NCBI GenBank assembly: GCA_934454405.1
Contig: CAKSFN010000001.1
Location: forward strand, 113,963 to 177,962
Direction of reading: 5' to 3'
From: an uncultured Eubacteriales bacterium
GTDB taxonomy: Bacteria > Bacillota > Clostridia > Oscillospirales > UBA644
DNA length: 64,000 bases
The position numbers and the translations under genes are program-made. Of this stretch, positions 49,381 through 58,547 are shown one piece after another. Each line of letters begins with the position of its first letter. The stretch's first letter is position 1. Below the pieces are notes generated by a model. It did not search any database. It had not been told where the DNA came from and saw only the letters and a list, made by a program, of their open reading frames with translations.

Positions 49381-52300
49381 TAAACCCTTTCTGCTACAAG
49401 TATATATCCTACCAAGGGGAAGAACCCGGATCCGATTCCTGTAAATCCTTGCAGAAATTGTGCGAAAGTTTGTTTACCCGCAATTCCCCACGGATTATTT
49501 GTATATACTATTCCCTGTGCGCAGTCAACTCCTGTTATCACGACAAGATGCGCAGTATCCTTTCCTCGATAATATGCATATAACGGGCCACCCGATTTAA
49601 CTGCACGATATAAGTCAAATATAGATTTTATATTCTTTTCAAATGTAGGTATGTTTCCGAAGGAATACTTTTTGCAATTTGTGGGCCATCCGCCTGTGTC
49701 CCAAAAGATATTTCCATTAACTTGTTTTGCAATTTCTATAGCGCGCTCGGTCGCTTCATCTTTTGTCCTTACCGTTTTTGACTGAAAATCCTCTACCATG
49801 ACCTGACAAAATGCCCAGCACAGAGAATAGAACGTTTGGTCATATAAAGGAACATCATATCTTATCGGTAACAACGAGTCTTCAAGTGCATTGAAGAATG
49901 TTTTATCGACTATTTTGCTTAATGATGACCAAGAATATATGGCTTCTGTAATGTTAATCGGGTTGCTTGAGGCGTATGCAAACAAATTATACCAATTTGT
50001 AAAGTATTCGTCTGACATAATGTTGTATGCGTTCAGCCAGCGCCCGACTTCGGGATCATAGTATCTTCCGTTTACATAATAGAGTCCTGACTCATTGTCA
50101 TAATAGTAGCCTCTGTAGCGGAACGGGTTTGCGGTGCCGACTTGGAACCATGTTTGGGTAATATCTGTCATATTAACCATTTTGCCCCATGCATCGTAGG
50201 TGTATGATACGAGTTTTCTGAAGAAATGGTGTGGCGAGCCGTCTTCGGTTCCCCATATTTCAATTATATCGCCTTGAAGATTCTTCTTGTAAAAATAATT
50301 GTTTCCGAGGTAGTTCATTCCGACGGGGCTTCCCGATGCGTCATAGAAGAAGTAAATATAATCGAGGCTGTCGCCGTTTGTGACTTCCTGCGCGACGATA
50401 GAAGATCCGTCAAGAAGAAACCTGGTTTCGATGCCGCAGAAATTTTTCATCAAACGTTGTCCGTCTTCATTATAAATGTATTTCGAAACCCTTTGAGAGT
50501 TTTTATTGTAGGAGTATAATCTATCTCCCAACCAGGTAAAAGATATGCTGTCTCTGTAAGAAAGCGGGTTGCCGCTTTCGTCATAAGTTATTTCTTCACC
50601 GTTGTATGACGTCATTTTGTCTTTCCAATTTGTGTCGGAATAACCGTAAAGAATTGTAGATGTCGGTTCTGTCGGCAGTGTTCCGGTTGTATAAGCATAG
50701 TCCTGTTTCGAAAGAATATTGCCGTTACCGTCATATGTGTAAACAATTGTTTTGTTTTGCGAAACACTGTTATGGCGAACCAACCGTCCGAGATTATCGT
50801 AGGAATAATCTTCCGAAAGTGATAACGGATTTGATGAGTATGCTGCTTTTCTGCTTTCGGTCAGAATATTGCCCGCTGCATCATATGTGTATGATATCTC
50901 CGAATTGTCGGAATACACAATCTTTTTTACTTCGTCGATTGTCGCTTTGTTTCCGTTTGCATCTGTTTGCGTCCCTGAGACATATTCATATGTTGTCGAA
51001 AGATTCTCGTCTCTTTCCAGGTCGGTAATGATTTCGGAAGTGATTCTCCCGAGAATGTCGGAGGTTTTCGTCTTAGAGAAAATTCCGACAGGGTTGTTCT
51101 CATTCAAACTGTTATTCAGTCTAACGGTGACTGAGTTATCGGAAGAAGTTATTTTATAATCGAGTTTTGTCGAATTGAATTCATAACCTACTCCGATTGC
51201 ATTGTTCTGATTGTTTTCTTCTCTGATGGTCAAAAGTGTTTTGTATGGATTCTGATAATTTGATGAATCATAATATTTGAATTCTGTTAAGATAAGATTT
51301 TGCTCGTTATCGTAAGTATAGAAATATCCGGCATTCATTCCGGTAATCCATACATTGTCAAGTGTTCCATCGTCGTTGTATGTGTAATTGTATCGGTTTG
51401 AAAATCTGTCTTTGTTATATTTAATCTTTTCAATTTTATCAAGAGAATTATAAGAATACTCTATGGAGTCATTGTTTGCATATGTTATTTTGGAAATCTT
51501 ACCCTCGGTGTATTCATATGAAACCGCTTCGGTGTCTCCGAAAAGAAGTTTTGCGATTTTTTCAGCGTCCGTTGTGGAGTATTGGTACGAATAGACAAGT
51601 CCGTTTGCGTGTATTGAAGATATATTTCCCTGTTCTGTGTATGCATAATCGACTGCGTTATCTTCGCCGTTGCATCTTCCGTCTTTGTTCAAGTCCTTAT
51701 ACATTCTCAGCAAGTTGCCTGTTGCGTCATGTTCATAACGTGTCACATTGCCGAGCGAATCTGTTTCGGATGACTTATTCCCATGCGCATCATAGGTATA
51801 AGATTTTGTGTTTCCGTTTCCGTCCGTTTCGGATATTACATAGTTGTATGTCTCATCATAAGTATATTCGGAATATGTATAAAGAGACCCCTCAGTATAC
51901 GAAACGGTAGAAAGAATAGTGTTGTCATAGCGGTCTTTTTTCGTAACAGAAACGGTTTTTGCTGTTCGGTTTTCGTCCGTGTTCGGTGCGTCGTATTCGG
52001 TCACGGTCTCCGTGGTCGTCTTTGCCTCGTCGTCATACGAATAAGTTGTTTGAGTATATTCGGTTGCCGTGACGGAAAGTCTGCCGTCTGAACCGTAATT
52101 GTAATTTGTTTTATTCCCGAGGAAGTCATCTTCAACAAGTATGTCGCCGTTTTCATTGTATTCATAACACTCTGCGGCGTTCATTACAAGAGAGATGTCG
52201 TCAAACGAAACGCGGGAGAAATTATTATTGCTTATCGCATAAACGTCAATAAGATCAATGGTGACCGTCTGTCCGCTTCCTGCCTGCGGAGGCACGAATG

Positions 52301-55300
52301 TTGTCGAAACAAACTGCCAGCCGTCGGAAGAAGCAGAGGGAGAAACGGTATATTCTGCGGTCTTTTGCTCGGACACACCGTTTTCGGTGACGGTGTAATA
52401 AACTTTTGCTTTCAATCCCGCAAATGCTGTTCCGTTATTTTTTACCGTATTGCCCTTTATCCAACCGGAAAGGGTGAAAGAACGATCGGCTGAAAGCCCT
52501 ATGTGCGCGGTTGTGAAAGCTGAGGAAGCAGAGGATGTGTTTTCGGAGGAAATAATGCTCTTTGTTCCGGTTTTTGCGGAATTATCGGCAACAAATCCTG
52601 TCGAAGACCAGCCGTCAAGGCCGTTTTCAAAACCGTTGTTGGAAAGCAGGTTCACGCTTCTTGCTTCGCCTTTGTCAAAGTTAAGGCCGTCAAAAAGTGC
52701 TGTACCCGTTGCGTTTTCAATACCTGCAACAAGCGTTATGCTGTCGCCCGCAGCGCATTCAATGCTGACGATGGAAAGCGACCAACCGTTGTTGTTTGCC
52801 GCTTCGGTCGGGGTCTTTACGAACTCGGACATTGCGCTTGCAGAGGTTGTGTTGTTTATGAGTTTGAGCGCCGCGCCGCCGTCGGAGGTGTCGGACACCG
52901 TGAGATTTGCGGGTTTGACGTATGCTCTGAAAGTATATATTCCGCTTTCGGGAGCGGTGAACGTTTTTGCGTATCCGTATATATCCGTAAGCGCAGCAGA
53001 GGTAACGGAAAGAGACGCCGCGCCGGTATATGCAAACGAGGAATTAACGGCAACCGAGCCGCCCGCATTTGTTCCGTATTCCGTAAAGTCGTATGCATTG
53101 TTGTTCAGATCTTTTATGAGGTTGTAGCCGAGCGCATCAATGGAAGTCGCCGTCTTTATGTTATTAAAGAATTCTGAATTGTCGTCATAAGTATAAGCCG
53201 TAACTTCTCCGTCTTCGATTTTTGCTGAGAGTCTGCCCCGTTCGTCAAAGAAGTTGAGAATTTCGGATGCGGTTTCTTTTACCTGACCGTCTGCTTCTTT
53301 TTCGCGGTCTATATGGGAGATAACGGAGCTACCGTCTTCATAAGAGAAAGATATGCTTTGTGTCTTGAACTCCGCGTCGGACGACGTATCAAAAACTTCT
53401 GCTCCGGCAATCTGTGAGCCGTTATAAGAGAATGTTACTTTTATATGGTTCTGTTCATCGACTGCGGAAACAAGTTTTGTGCCGTTGTAAGCATAGGTCA
53501 CAAGTGTTCCTTTGCTGTCCGAAACACCTGTCAGGTTTCCGTTTGCGTCATAGGTATAATTCTTTGTGTTTCCGAAACGGTCGGTAACGGATTTAACAGT
53601 TCTGGGATAGTTATCATATGCAATGGTTGTTTTGTCATCTGTGCCTTGAGTGTAAGTGTCTGTGGCAGATGTTATAATTCGACTGCTATATTGCACTCCT
53701 TCATATTCAAGGTTTATAGCCGTTCCGTTTTTTTCTTCATCTCGTACAAGGTATCCGTAAATATCGAAATATTTTGCGTTGCCTTCGCTGTCTGAAAGTT
53801 TATAACGGATATTTTGTCCGAAACCATAACCGCAAAAAAGAGTCAAACCGAGACCGTCGGTATCTTTCATCGTCACTACGTCGGTTGCGGTATCTTTTGA
53901 AACAAAGACAAAATATCTTTTTACTCCTGTTGCGTCAACATAAGAATAGAGCTTTTCACCTTGCGCGTATATTGAGTTTCCTACCGCTTCAAGTCCGGTG
54001 ACTTTTTCCTGAATATTCAGTTTCCAGCCGTTACCGGACTTCATCTGCGTTCCGTAAAAGTCATCTGTTCCCGAAAAATATGCCGGCATAATGCTGTTGT
54101 ATACGCCGCTGATATTCGTTGTTTTTCCTTTTAATAAACATATAATATCATCACGAACAACAACAAGATTTCCTGTTGCGTCATTGATATACGCGGTACC
54201 GCCGTTTCCGAGATTGATGCTGTGGAAAGAGAACCCGTTCGCAAGTCCGTGAGCACTGCGATAACGTATAACGCAAGCGGGAACAACATCGCCCGCCGCC
54301 GCGTCAAATGCTGCATAAGCGTCCGCACTGCCGACATTGTTCGCATTAACAACAATTCCCATGTTTTCGCTTTCGTTTCTCATCCACATACGGACTATGG
54401 AAGTTATATCAACGCCGTAAACCATATTCTCGGTATCGGAGTTGTTTATAAGCACTTTGTCCGACGAAAGGTTGGAAACCCCGACGGAACCGTAATGCGC
54501 ATTGTTCTTGTTGAAATATGTTGTTGCGGCATACGCCCCTATAACAACGTTGCCTTTGCCGTCGGAGGCGGCGTTTCTTGTAAGATTGATTTTTGCGCTT
54601 ATGATATAATCATCAAAGCCGACCATATAGTTTATGGGCACGGAAACATGGAATCTCGCTTTCTTGTCCGTGACTGCGGAATGTCCCGTCCAAACCACGT
54701 CGTCTCCGAGGTTTTCGCCGCCGTTCTGTGTCAACTGTGTTTTGGTAACGGTATATTTAACGGTGTCCGTATCGTTCAGCTGCGGGTCTATCGTAACGGG
54801 GAACTGCGCGTTGTCCACCCATGTTTTGTTCGCTGCAACGGTAAGCATATACACACCGTCGGACTCTGTGACAAGAGTTGTCTCGACAGCTGCGCTGTAT
54901 GCTCCCGCCGCGTCCGTCATGAACGCCGCAGGAACAGTCTTAACGGTCTCCTCACCCTTGACAACGTCAATTGAACCGTCTTCTTTCAAAACAAGCGCGG
55001 CACCGTTCACTCTTATCCTGAAAGAATATGTATAGTTATCTTTCGCGGCTTTTACAGTGATGTTTTCTTTTACATCATTGCCTCGAAGAATATATTCTAT
55101 GTCTATATCGTTCAGAATGTTTGTATATTTAACGGAGGAAATGTTTTTGTTGCCGTTCAAAATGTCATCATCGGAGTTGCCGCTCTGCGCTTCGGGATTG
55201 GTCACGCTTGCAGCAACCGTGTTTTTGTCTGCGACAAGTTCCCACGAAACGGAGTAACCGTCCGCAGTCATTTCAAGAAGCGCCGCTTCCGCGGAAGACT

Positions 55301-55676
55301 GTGCGAATTTATATCTTATACCCGATTCGGTATTGACGAATCCGCTTATCCCGGAGCCTGTCTCCGCATTTTCGGGAACAAGAGTATTGTCAATGTCTTT
55401 CCACTCATCGTTCTCGTAATAATGCACGGGAACGCTGTATGAAGCGGCAAGCATACTGCCGTCCGAGAGTACGAAGTGCTTCGTGTACTCATCTCTTAAA
55501 GTTGCGTCTTCCGATAATATGTGAGCGTCTCCGCCTTCGGTCGTTTCCGAAATTATGGATTCCGGCAAAATGTGAACATTAGCATTGTCTGCCCTTGTAA
55601 TAATCGGAAATTGAACTGCCAATGCAATCAAAAGGAATAAGACCGTAACAATAGATAAAGTTTTTCTTGTTTTCAT
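49380..55676 (-). CDS. Giant secreted Rhs/YD-repeat protein with C-terminal papain-like cysteine peptidase domain
   Basis: 2098 residues from ATG 55676 (AAAGGA Shine-Dalgarno; an in-frame ATG 18 nt upstream lacks one). Signal peptide (1-30); leader domain (31-300); DNRLRE-type domain (about 305-475; VTIDPQ and DITSIVRMWM); a linker; YD repeats from about 695 (DRFGNTKNYTYDANGNLTG); two jelly-roll CBM-like modules (about 850-1170); more YD repeats; Rhs core NPFRYRGYYYDNESGLYYVN ending near 1908. The last 190 residues are a papain-like domain: VPLYDQTFYSLCWAFC (oxyanion Gln, Cys1953 at 49820-49818), TAHLVVITGVD (His2043) and TNNPWG (Asn). Such C-termini in Rhs proteins are usually effectors released from the Rhs shell. 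AT-richer than the chromosome around it. Confidence 0.85.
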   Translation of the reverse strand: MKTRKTLSIVTVLFLLIALAVQFPIITRADNANVHILPESIISETTEGGDAHILSEDATLRDEYTKHFVLSDGSMLAASYSVPVHYYENDEWKDIDNTLVPENAETGSGISGFVNTESGIRYKFAQSSAEAALLEMTADGYSVSWELVADKNTVAASVTNPEAQSGNSDDDILNGNKNISSVKYTNILNDIDIEYILRGNDVKENITVKAAKDNYTYSFRIRVNGAALVLKEDGSIDVVKGEETVKTVPAAFMTDAAGAYSAAVETTLVTESDGVYMLTVAANKTWVDNAQFPVTIDPQLNDTDTVKYTVTKTQLTQNGGENLGDDVVWTGHSAVTDKKARFHVSVPINYMVGFDDYIISAKINLTRNAASDGKGNVVIGAYAATTYFNKNNAHYGSVGVSNLSSDKVLINNSDTENMVYGVDITSIVRMWMRNESENMGIVVNANNVGSADAYAAFDAAAGDVVPACVIRYRSAHGLANGFSFHSINLGNGGTAYINDATGNLVVVRDDIICLLKGKTTNISGVYNSIMPAYFSGTDDFYGTQMKSGNGWKLNIQEKVTGLEAVGNSIYAQGEKLYSYVDATGVKRYFVFVSKDTATDVVTMKDTDGLGLTLFCGYGFGQNIRYKLSDSEGNAKYFDIYGYLVRDEEKNGTAINLEYEGVQYSSRIITSATDTYTQGTDDKTTIAYDNYPRTVKSVTDRFGNTKNYTYDANGNLTGVSDSKGTLVTYAYNGTKLVSAVDEQNHIKVTFSYNGSQIAGAEVFDTSSDAEFKTQSISFSYEDGSSVISHIDREKEADGQVKETASEILNFFDERGRLSAKIEDGEVTAYTYDDNSEFFNNIKTATSIDALGYNLIKDLNNNAYDFTEYGTNAGGSVAVNSSFAYTGAASLSVTSAALTDIYGYAKTFTAPESGIYTFRAYVKPANLTVSDTSDGGAALKLINNTTSASAMSEFVKTPTEAANNNGWSLSIVSIECAAGDSITLVAGIENATGTALFDGLNFDKGEARSVNLLSNNGFENGLDGWSSTGFVADNSAKTGTKSIISSENTSSASSAFTTAHIGLSADRSFTLSGWIKGNTVKNNGTAFAGLKAKVYYTVTENGVSEQKTAEYTVSPSASSDGWQFVSTTFVPPQAGSGQTVTIDLIDVYAISNNNFSRVSFDDISLVMNAAECYEYNENGDILVEDDFLGNKTNYNYGSDGRLSVTATEYTQTTYSYDDEAKTTTETVTEYDAPNTDENRTAKTVSVTKKDRYDNTILSTVSYTEGSLYTYSEYTYDETYNYVISETDGNGNTKSYTYDAHGNKSSETDSLGNVTRYEHDATGNLLRMYKDLNKDGRCNGEDNAVDYAYTEQGNISSIHANGLVYSYQYSTTDAEKIAKLLFGDTEAVSYEYTEGKISKITYANNDSIEYSYNSLDKIEKIKYNKDRFSNRYNYTYNDDGTLDNVWITGMNAGYFYTYDNEQNLILTEFKYYDSSNYQNPYKTLLTIREENNQNNAIGVGYEFNSTKLDYKITSSDNSVTVRLNNSLNENNPVGIFSKTKTSDILGRITSEIITDLERDENLSTTYEYVSGTQTDANGNKATIDEVKKIVYSDNSEISYTYDAAGNILTESRKAAYSSNPLSLSEDYSYDNLGRLVRHNSVSQNKTIVYTYDGNGNILSKQDYAYTTGTLPTEPTSTILYGYSDTNWKDKMTSYNGEEITYDESGNPLSYRDSISFTWLGDRLYSYNKNSQRVSKYIYNEDGQRLMKNFCGIETRFLLDGSSIVAQEVTNGDSLDYIYFFYDASGSPVGMNYLGNNYFYKKNLQGDIIEIWGTEDGSPHHFFRKLVSYTYDAWGKMVNMTDITQTWFQVGTANPFRYRGYYYDNESGLYYVNGRYYDPEVGRWLNAYNIMSDEYFTNWYNLFAYASSNPINITEAIYSWSSLSKIVDKTFFNALEDSLLPIRYDVPLYDQTFYSLCWAFCQVMVEDFQSKTVRTKDEATERAIEIAKQVNGNIFWDTGGWPTNCKKYSFGNIPTFEKNIKSIFDLYRAVKSGGPLYAYYRGKDTAHLVVITGVDCAQGIVYTNNPWGIAGKQTFAQFLQGFTGIGSGFFPLVGYILVAERV

Positions 55677-55779
55677 TTTAGATAATCCTTTCATATTTTT
55701 TTGACAACGATTGCGCCTGATAATTGACCTCCTTTATAATTATTTGCCGATGCCTTGTCGGAGCTCTCGGTACAATTAA

Positions 55780-55895
55780 ATATTACGTCAAAAAAAGGGA
55801 GACGTCAATTCGTTTTTCGCATGAATCGTTCGTCAAAGTTTGACAGAATGTACAGTTATTCGATATCAAAGGGGTATTTTCGACAACGTTAGACA
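55780..55895 (-). promoter_or_regulatory. Rhs promoter with upstream TTCGACA direct repeats and a GTCAAAGTTTGAC palindrome
   Basis: On the minus strand TTGACG (55808-55803), 17 bp, TAATAT (55785-55780) is the best promoter. Upstream lie a perfect palindrome GTCAAAGTTTGAC (55832-55844) and two direct repeats TTCGACA-ACG-TTAGACA (55879-55895, + strand), 10 bp apart. The latter pair recurs at 57660-57676 upstream of the related lipoprotein gene, at nearly the same distance (about 70 and 73 bp) from the -35. Confidence 0.55.
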
Positions 55896-56305
55896 AAGTT
55901 CGTGCCGGTCTTTGATTAAAAAAATATTCAAAAATATTTTATAAAAACAACAATAATTATAGATATCTTTTTTGAACTTATAAGCGAGGCTTTATTATCG
56001 GATAATCTGTGTGGATATATTGGTTATACAAAAAAACCGTTCCGTTTTTCCATGATGGGAATGGAACGAGTTTTCAGTTTTTAAACTTTTATATAGTTTG
56101 AAAGGTGGGTCGGAACGATAGCGGTAAATACTTCACGCACGGCATTTGTTCAATAATTTGCAGAACTCATGTCTTTTAATATAATGTATCGAAAAGACAA
56201 TGTATAAATATCAAAAACAAGTATAAAGATAACTTTTGCAACAAATATATCATGAGTGCTTTTTAGAATGGTTTGTCTTGTATCTGTACAGGTCAGCAAA
56301 AAAAG
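55896..56305. other. AT-rich gap between Rhs and the upstream lipoprotein gene
   Basis: No gene found. Besides the hairpins listed separately (56030-56068 and 56306-56331), the sequence shows only short frames on either strand, none with a ribosome-binding site and a recognisable product. Its low G+C suggests an old insertion or decayed DNA. Confidence 0.5.
56030..56068 (-). terminator. Terminator-like hairpin upstream of Rhs
   Basis: CGTTCC (56038-56043) pairs with GGAACG (56063-56068), extended by weaker pairs; on the minus strand TTTTTTT (56036-56030) follows. It isolates Rhs from upstream transcription. Confidence 0.7.
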
Positions 56306-56331
56306 ACACTCCGATTAAAAACTCGGAGTGT
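56306..56331 (-). terminator. Terminator of the upstream lipoprotein gene
   Basis: ACACTCCGA (56306-56314) pairs with TCGGAGTGT (56323-56331); on the minus strand CTTTTTTTGC follows. Confidence 0.85.
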
Positions 56332-56354
56332 TTAAAAAATATCTGTATTGTAAG

Positions 56355-57425
56355 TTATTTTTTGTTTATATTGATTTCAAGGGAATCACGATCAGGAACA
56401 ATTGTTGCCTCGATTGCGCTCAAAATCATATGAACCGAATCACTGTCCATAATAATTTCATTGCCCTCGACTCTTCTGACGCCCTCTTCAGTTCCCGGAG
56501 GAAGCAAAATTCCAAAATCTGCGGATTTTGTGTTCAAGGTCGTGGAGAAAAGTCCCTCGAAGTTTATTTTGACTTCTGTCATTTCATCATTCCAGTGAGC
56601 ATCTGCCCCAAGCGCCTTCATGATTGCGAGAAGCGGAAGTTCTTCGCTTGTGCAATTGAATCTGATTTTTGATTTTGTAGCAATGGCAGTTCCGTTTACA
56701 AAAAGCTTCCCGTTTTTTTGTCCGTGAAGTCTTATTGTACATGTTTTTCCGTTGGAACCAAAATCTATTGTTGCTCCGACCGCACTCATTATTTTGATTG
56801 CGGTATTTCTGCCTCCAGAAAGACGGTTGCAAAAGTTTGCATCTTTGACGGGCGCTTGGCTTCCAGCAAGTGTGATTTCTTCGAAAGCATAATCTTTATC
56901 ATTGAAAGATGATGTCTTTCCGTCATAAGAAACCGTTACTACTGTTTTATCATTATTCCATTTGACTGTTGCTCCCAGCTGTTGGAGTATGGAAAGTACA
57001 GGAATAGGTCCTTTTGTATTAAGAGTCATCTTTTTTATGCCTGATTCCTCTTTGACAGGGGAAAGATTTGGCACAGTTGTATTTTCGGTTTTATCAGTGC
57101 TTTCCCTGTCTTCGGTTGTGTAAGTCGGTTTTTCGGAAAAAGAGGTTCCTGGAATGCCGGTTGTTTGACCTGAAGATTGTTTCCCTGGTGTTTTATGACT
57201 TTTGTTTTCAATATCAGACCCGGCACTGTTACCTGTCGGCTGCGTTTCTCTTTCCTCGATTTGTTCGCCTCCGCTTCGTGTAGGCTCTTCCTTGATTGTA
57301 TGGGATTCTGCATTTTGTACAACCTCAATGTCGTTCACGGGTGCCGGGTTATTTATTTTTGCACAACCGAAAACCGAGACTGTAAGAATTCCGCACAACA
57401 AGACTGTAAGCATTTTCTTTTGCAT
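56355..57425 (-). CDS. Lipoprotein with repeated stalk-like domains, related to the Rhs-coupled lipoprotein
   Basis: 356 residues. Lipobox SVFGC (Cys21), a Pro/Thr/Ser-rich linker (about 25-130), a first stalk-like domain (KGPIPVLSILQQLGATVKWN, about 140-175), a second region with SAVGATIDFGSNGKT, and a last domain (about 245-356) with ELPLLAIMKALGADAHWNDEMTEV and PGTEEGVRRVEGNEIIMDS. That last domain is a clear paralogue of the one at 48694-49380. AAAGG precedes the ATG. It is separately transcribed, with its own terminator, upstream of Rhs. Function unknown. Confidence 0.75.
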   Translation of the reverse strand: MQKKMLTVLLCGILTVSVFGCAKINNPAPVNDIEVVQNAESHTIKEEPTRSGGEQIEERETQPTGNSAGSDIENKSHKTPGKQSSGQTTGIPGTSFSEKPTYTTEDRESTDKTENTTVPNLSPVKEESGIKKMTLNTKGPIPVLSILQQLGATVKWNNDKTVVTVSYDGKTSSFNDKDYAFEEITLAGSQAPVKDANFCNRLSGGRNTAIKIMSAVGATIDFGSNGKTCTIRLHGQKNGKLFVNGTAIATKSKIRFNCTSEELPLLAIMKALGADAHWNDEMTEVKINFEGLFSTTLNTKSADFGILLPPGTEEGVRRVEGNEIIMDSDSVHMILSAIEATIVPDRDSLEININKK

Positions 57426-57461
57426 TGTGGGATCATTGCCTTTCTTCTGAGAATTATTTTT

Positions 57462-57491
57462 ACAAATTTATTTTTATAGAAATAAATTTGT
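57462..57491. repeat. Perfect 12-bp inverted repeat before the lipoprotein gene
   Basis: ACAAATTTATTT (57462-57473) and AAATAAATTTGT (57480-57491) form a perfect AT-rich palindrome in the untranslated leader, 37 bp before the ATG. It could be an operator or a weak RNA hairpin. Confidence 0.55.
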
Positions 57492-57557
57492 AATTAGCCT
57501 AACAGATATTATATTTCCTATGATATAATATTCAGATTAAAAAAAAAGATGCAATCC

Positions 57558-57676
57558 TGAATACTGTATCATATCTACATGGTCAAAAGCATTATAATAT
57601 ATAATATAGTAAATTGCAAGCATCCTCAAAATAATGTAACAAAAATGTCCATAAATATATTCGACAAAATTCGACA
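57558..57676 (-). promoter_or_regulatory. Promoter and TTCGACA direct repeats of the stalk-domain lipoprotein gene
   Basis: TTGACC (57586-57581), 17 bp, TATTCA (57563-57558) is a possible promoter. Two repeats TTCGACA-AAA-TTCGACA (57660-57676), 10 bp apart, lie 73 bp upstream of the -35. The other copy is upstream of Rhs. The periodicity equals one helical turn, as for a dimeric activator. The remainder of the 57426-57771 gap is AT-rich and empty. Confidence 0.5.
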
Positions 57677-57771
57677 TATTTGTTTATTTTGACTATTAAA
57701 GCGGCTTAAAAATAACGTGGATGCCCCTCTGCAAAGGTTTTTTGCTGCGGAGGTCTTACTCTTTTATCCTT

Positions 57772-58179
57772 TTAATACCCGTGATGTTCAAGCCACTCAT
57801 TTGCATCTTTGAGCACATTTCGTGTGTCGGGATACGTTATCCGCTTGATCGCTTTATCATAAGTCAGCAAGGTGATTCCCCGCAGCTCGGTTCTGTTGAC
57901 CGTGTACTGCTGCGGCGCGTACTCCGCAATAAAGAAAACAACCTCCTTGACGTTTCCGTTCGGCAGCCTGTAATTGACCGTTTCGCGGAAGCCGGGGATT
58001 ATCTTTGCGTCGACCCCTGTTTCTTCTTTGATTTCTCTTAACGCCGTTTCCTGCTCGGTTTCGTTTTCTTCGATATGTCCTTTCGGCAGCCCGAAGTAGT
58101 TCGATTCGACAAGCAGGAATTTTCTTATTCCTTTTTCAACAGTAAAAAGAACGGCGCCGCAGGATTTTTCGTGAAGCAT
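57772..58179 (-). CDS. Nudix hydrolase
   Basis: 135 residues from ATG 58179 (AGGA Shine-Dalgarno; an upstream in-frame start has none). Complete Nudix box GHIEENETEQETALREIKEETGV (Gly-x5-Glu-x7-Arg-Glu-x2-Glu-Glu-x-Gly) at about 40-62, which binds Mg and hydrolyses nucleoside diphosphates linked to other moieties. LPKGHIEENE with the LPKGH prelude and FFIAEY suggest the bis(5'-nucleosyl)-tetraphosphatase type (Ap4A hydrolase), though the substrate is not proved. Confidence 0.85.
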   Translation of the reverse strand: MLHEKSCGAVLFTVEKGIRKFLLVESNYFGLPKGHIEENETEQETALREIKEETGVDAKIIPGFRETVNYRLPNGNVKEVVFFIAEYAPQQYTVNRTELRGITLLTYDKAIKRITYPDTRNVLKDANEWLEHHGY

Positions 58180-58289
58180 TTTCTGTCCTATCCCGCTCGG
58201 AAACACCTGTTTTCCGACCGTAGTTTTTTTCTTGCGGTTCGCAGAAACGAAAAAAGAGACGTGTGTATATCCGAAACTCTCTCAAATGT

Positions 58290-58318
58290 ATTATATCACA
58301 CTTTTTTCACAAATGCAA
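58290..58318 (-). promoter_or_regulatory. Promoter of the Nudix gene
   Basis: TTGCAT (58318-58313), 17 bp, TATAAT (58295-58290) on the minus strand. The stretch 58319-58496 up to the greA promoter holds no gene that I can support. Confidence 0.75.
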
Positions 58319-58496
58319 GTCCCAAACCGGCAAAACACGGCGTGTCTTTGAAAAGTTTTATCTGCGCGCGCGGTGTTTTCTTTCTGTAAGATATCCGGCT
58401 TCTTCGAACGCGTCAACAAAGCCGTCGCAGGGCGCGGGTTTCCCTCTTGCCGAAGCTTTTTTTAACCGCGAATATGCGCCGTGAACCTTTTTATCC

Positions 58497-58525
58497 TTGA
58501 CTTTTGTCGGTTTTGGTGATATACT
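58497..58525 (+). promoter_or_regulatory. Promoter of greA
   Basis: TTGACT (58497-58502), 17 bp, TATACT (58520-58525), 23 nt before the start. Confidence 0.82.
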
Positions 58526-58547
58526 TTTTGTAAAAGGAGATATTTAT

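Noticed and set aside
49380..55676. YD repeats considered as a CRISPR or other DNA repeat array
   Set aside because: The repetition is at protein level only; the DNA copies diverge and there are no spacers. No CRISPR array was seen anywhere in the window.
56039..56068. Hairpin near the Rhs promoter considered as a transposon end
   Set aside because: The T-run on the minus strand and position after the lipoprotein gene make a terminator more likely; no target-site duplication seen.
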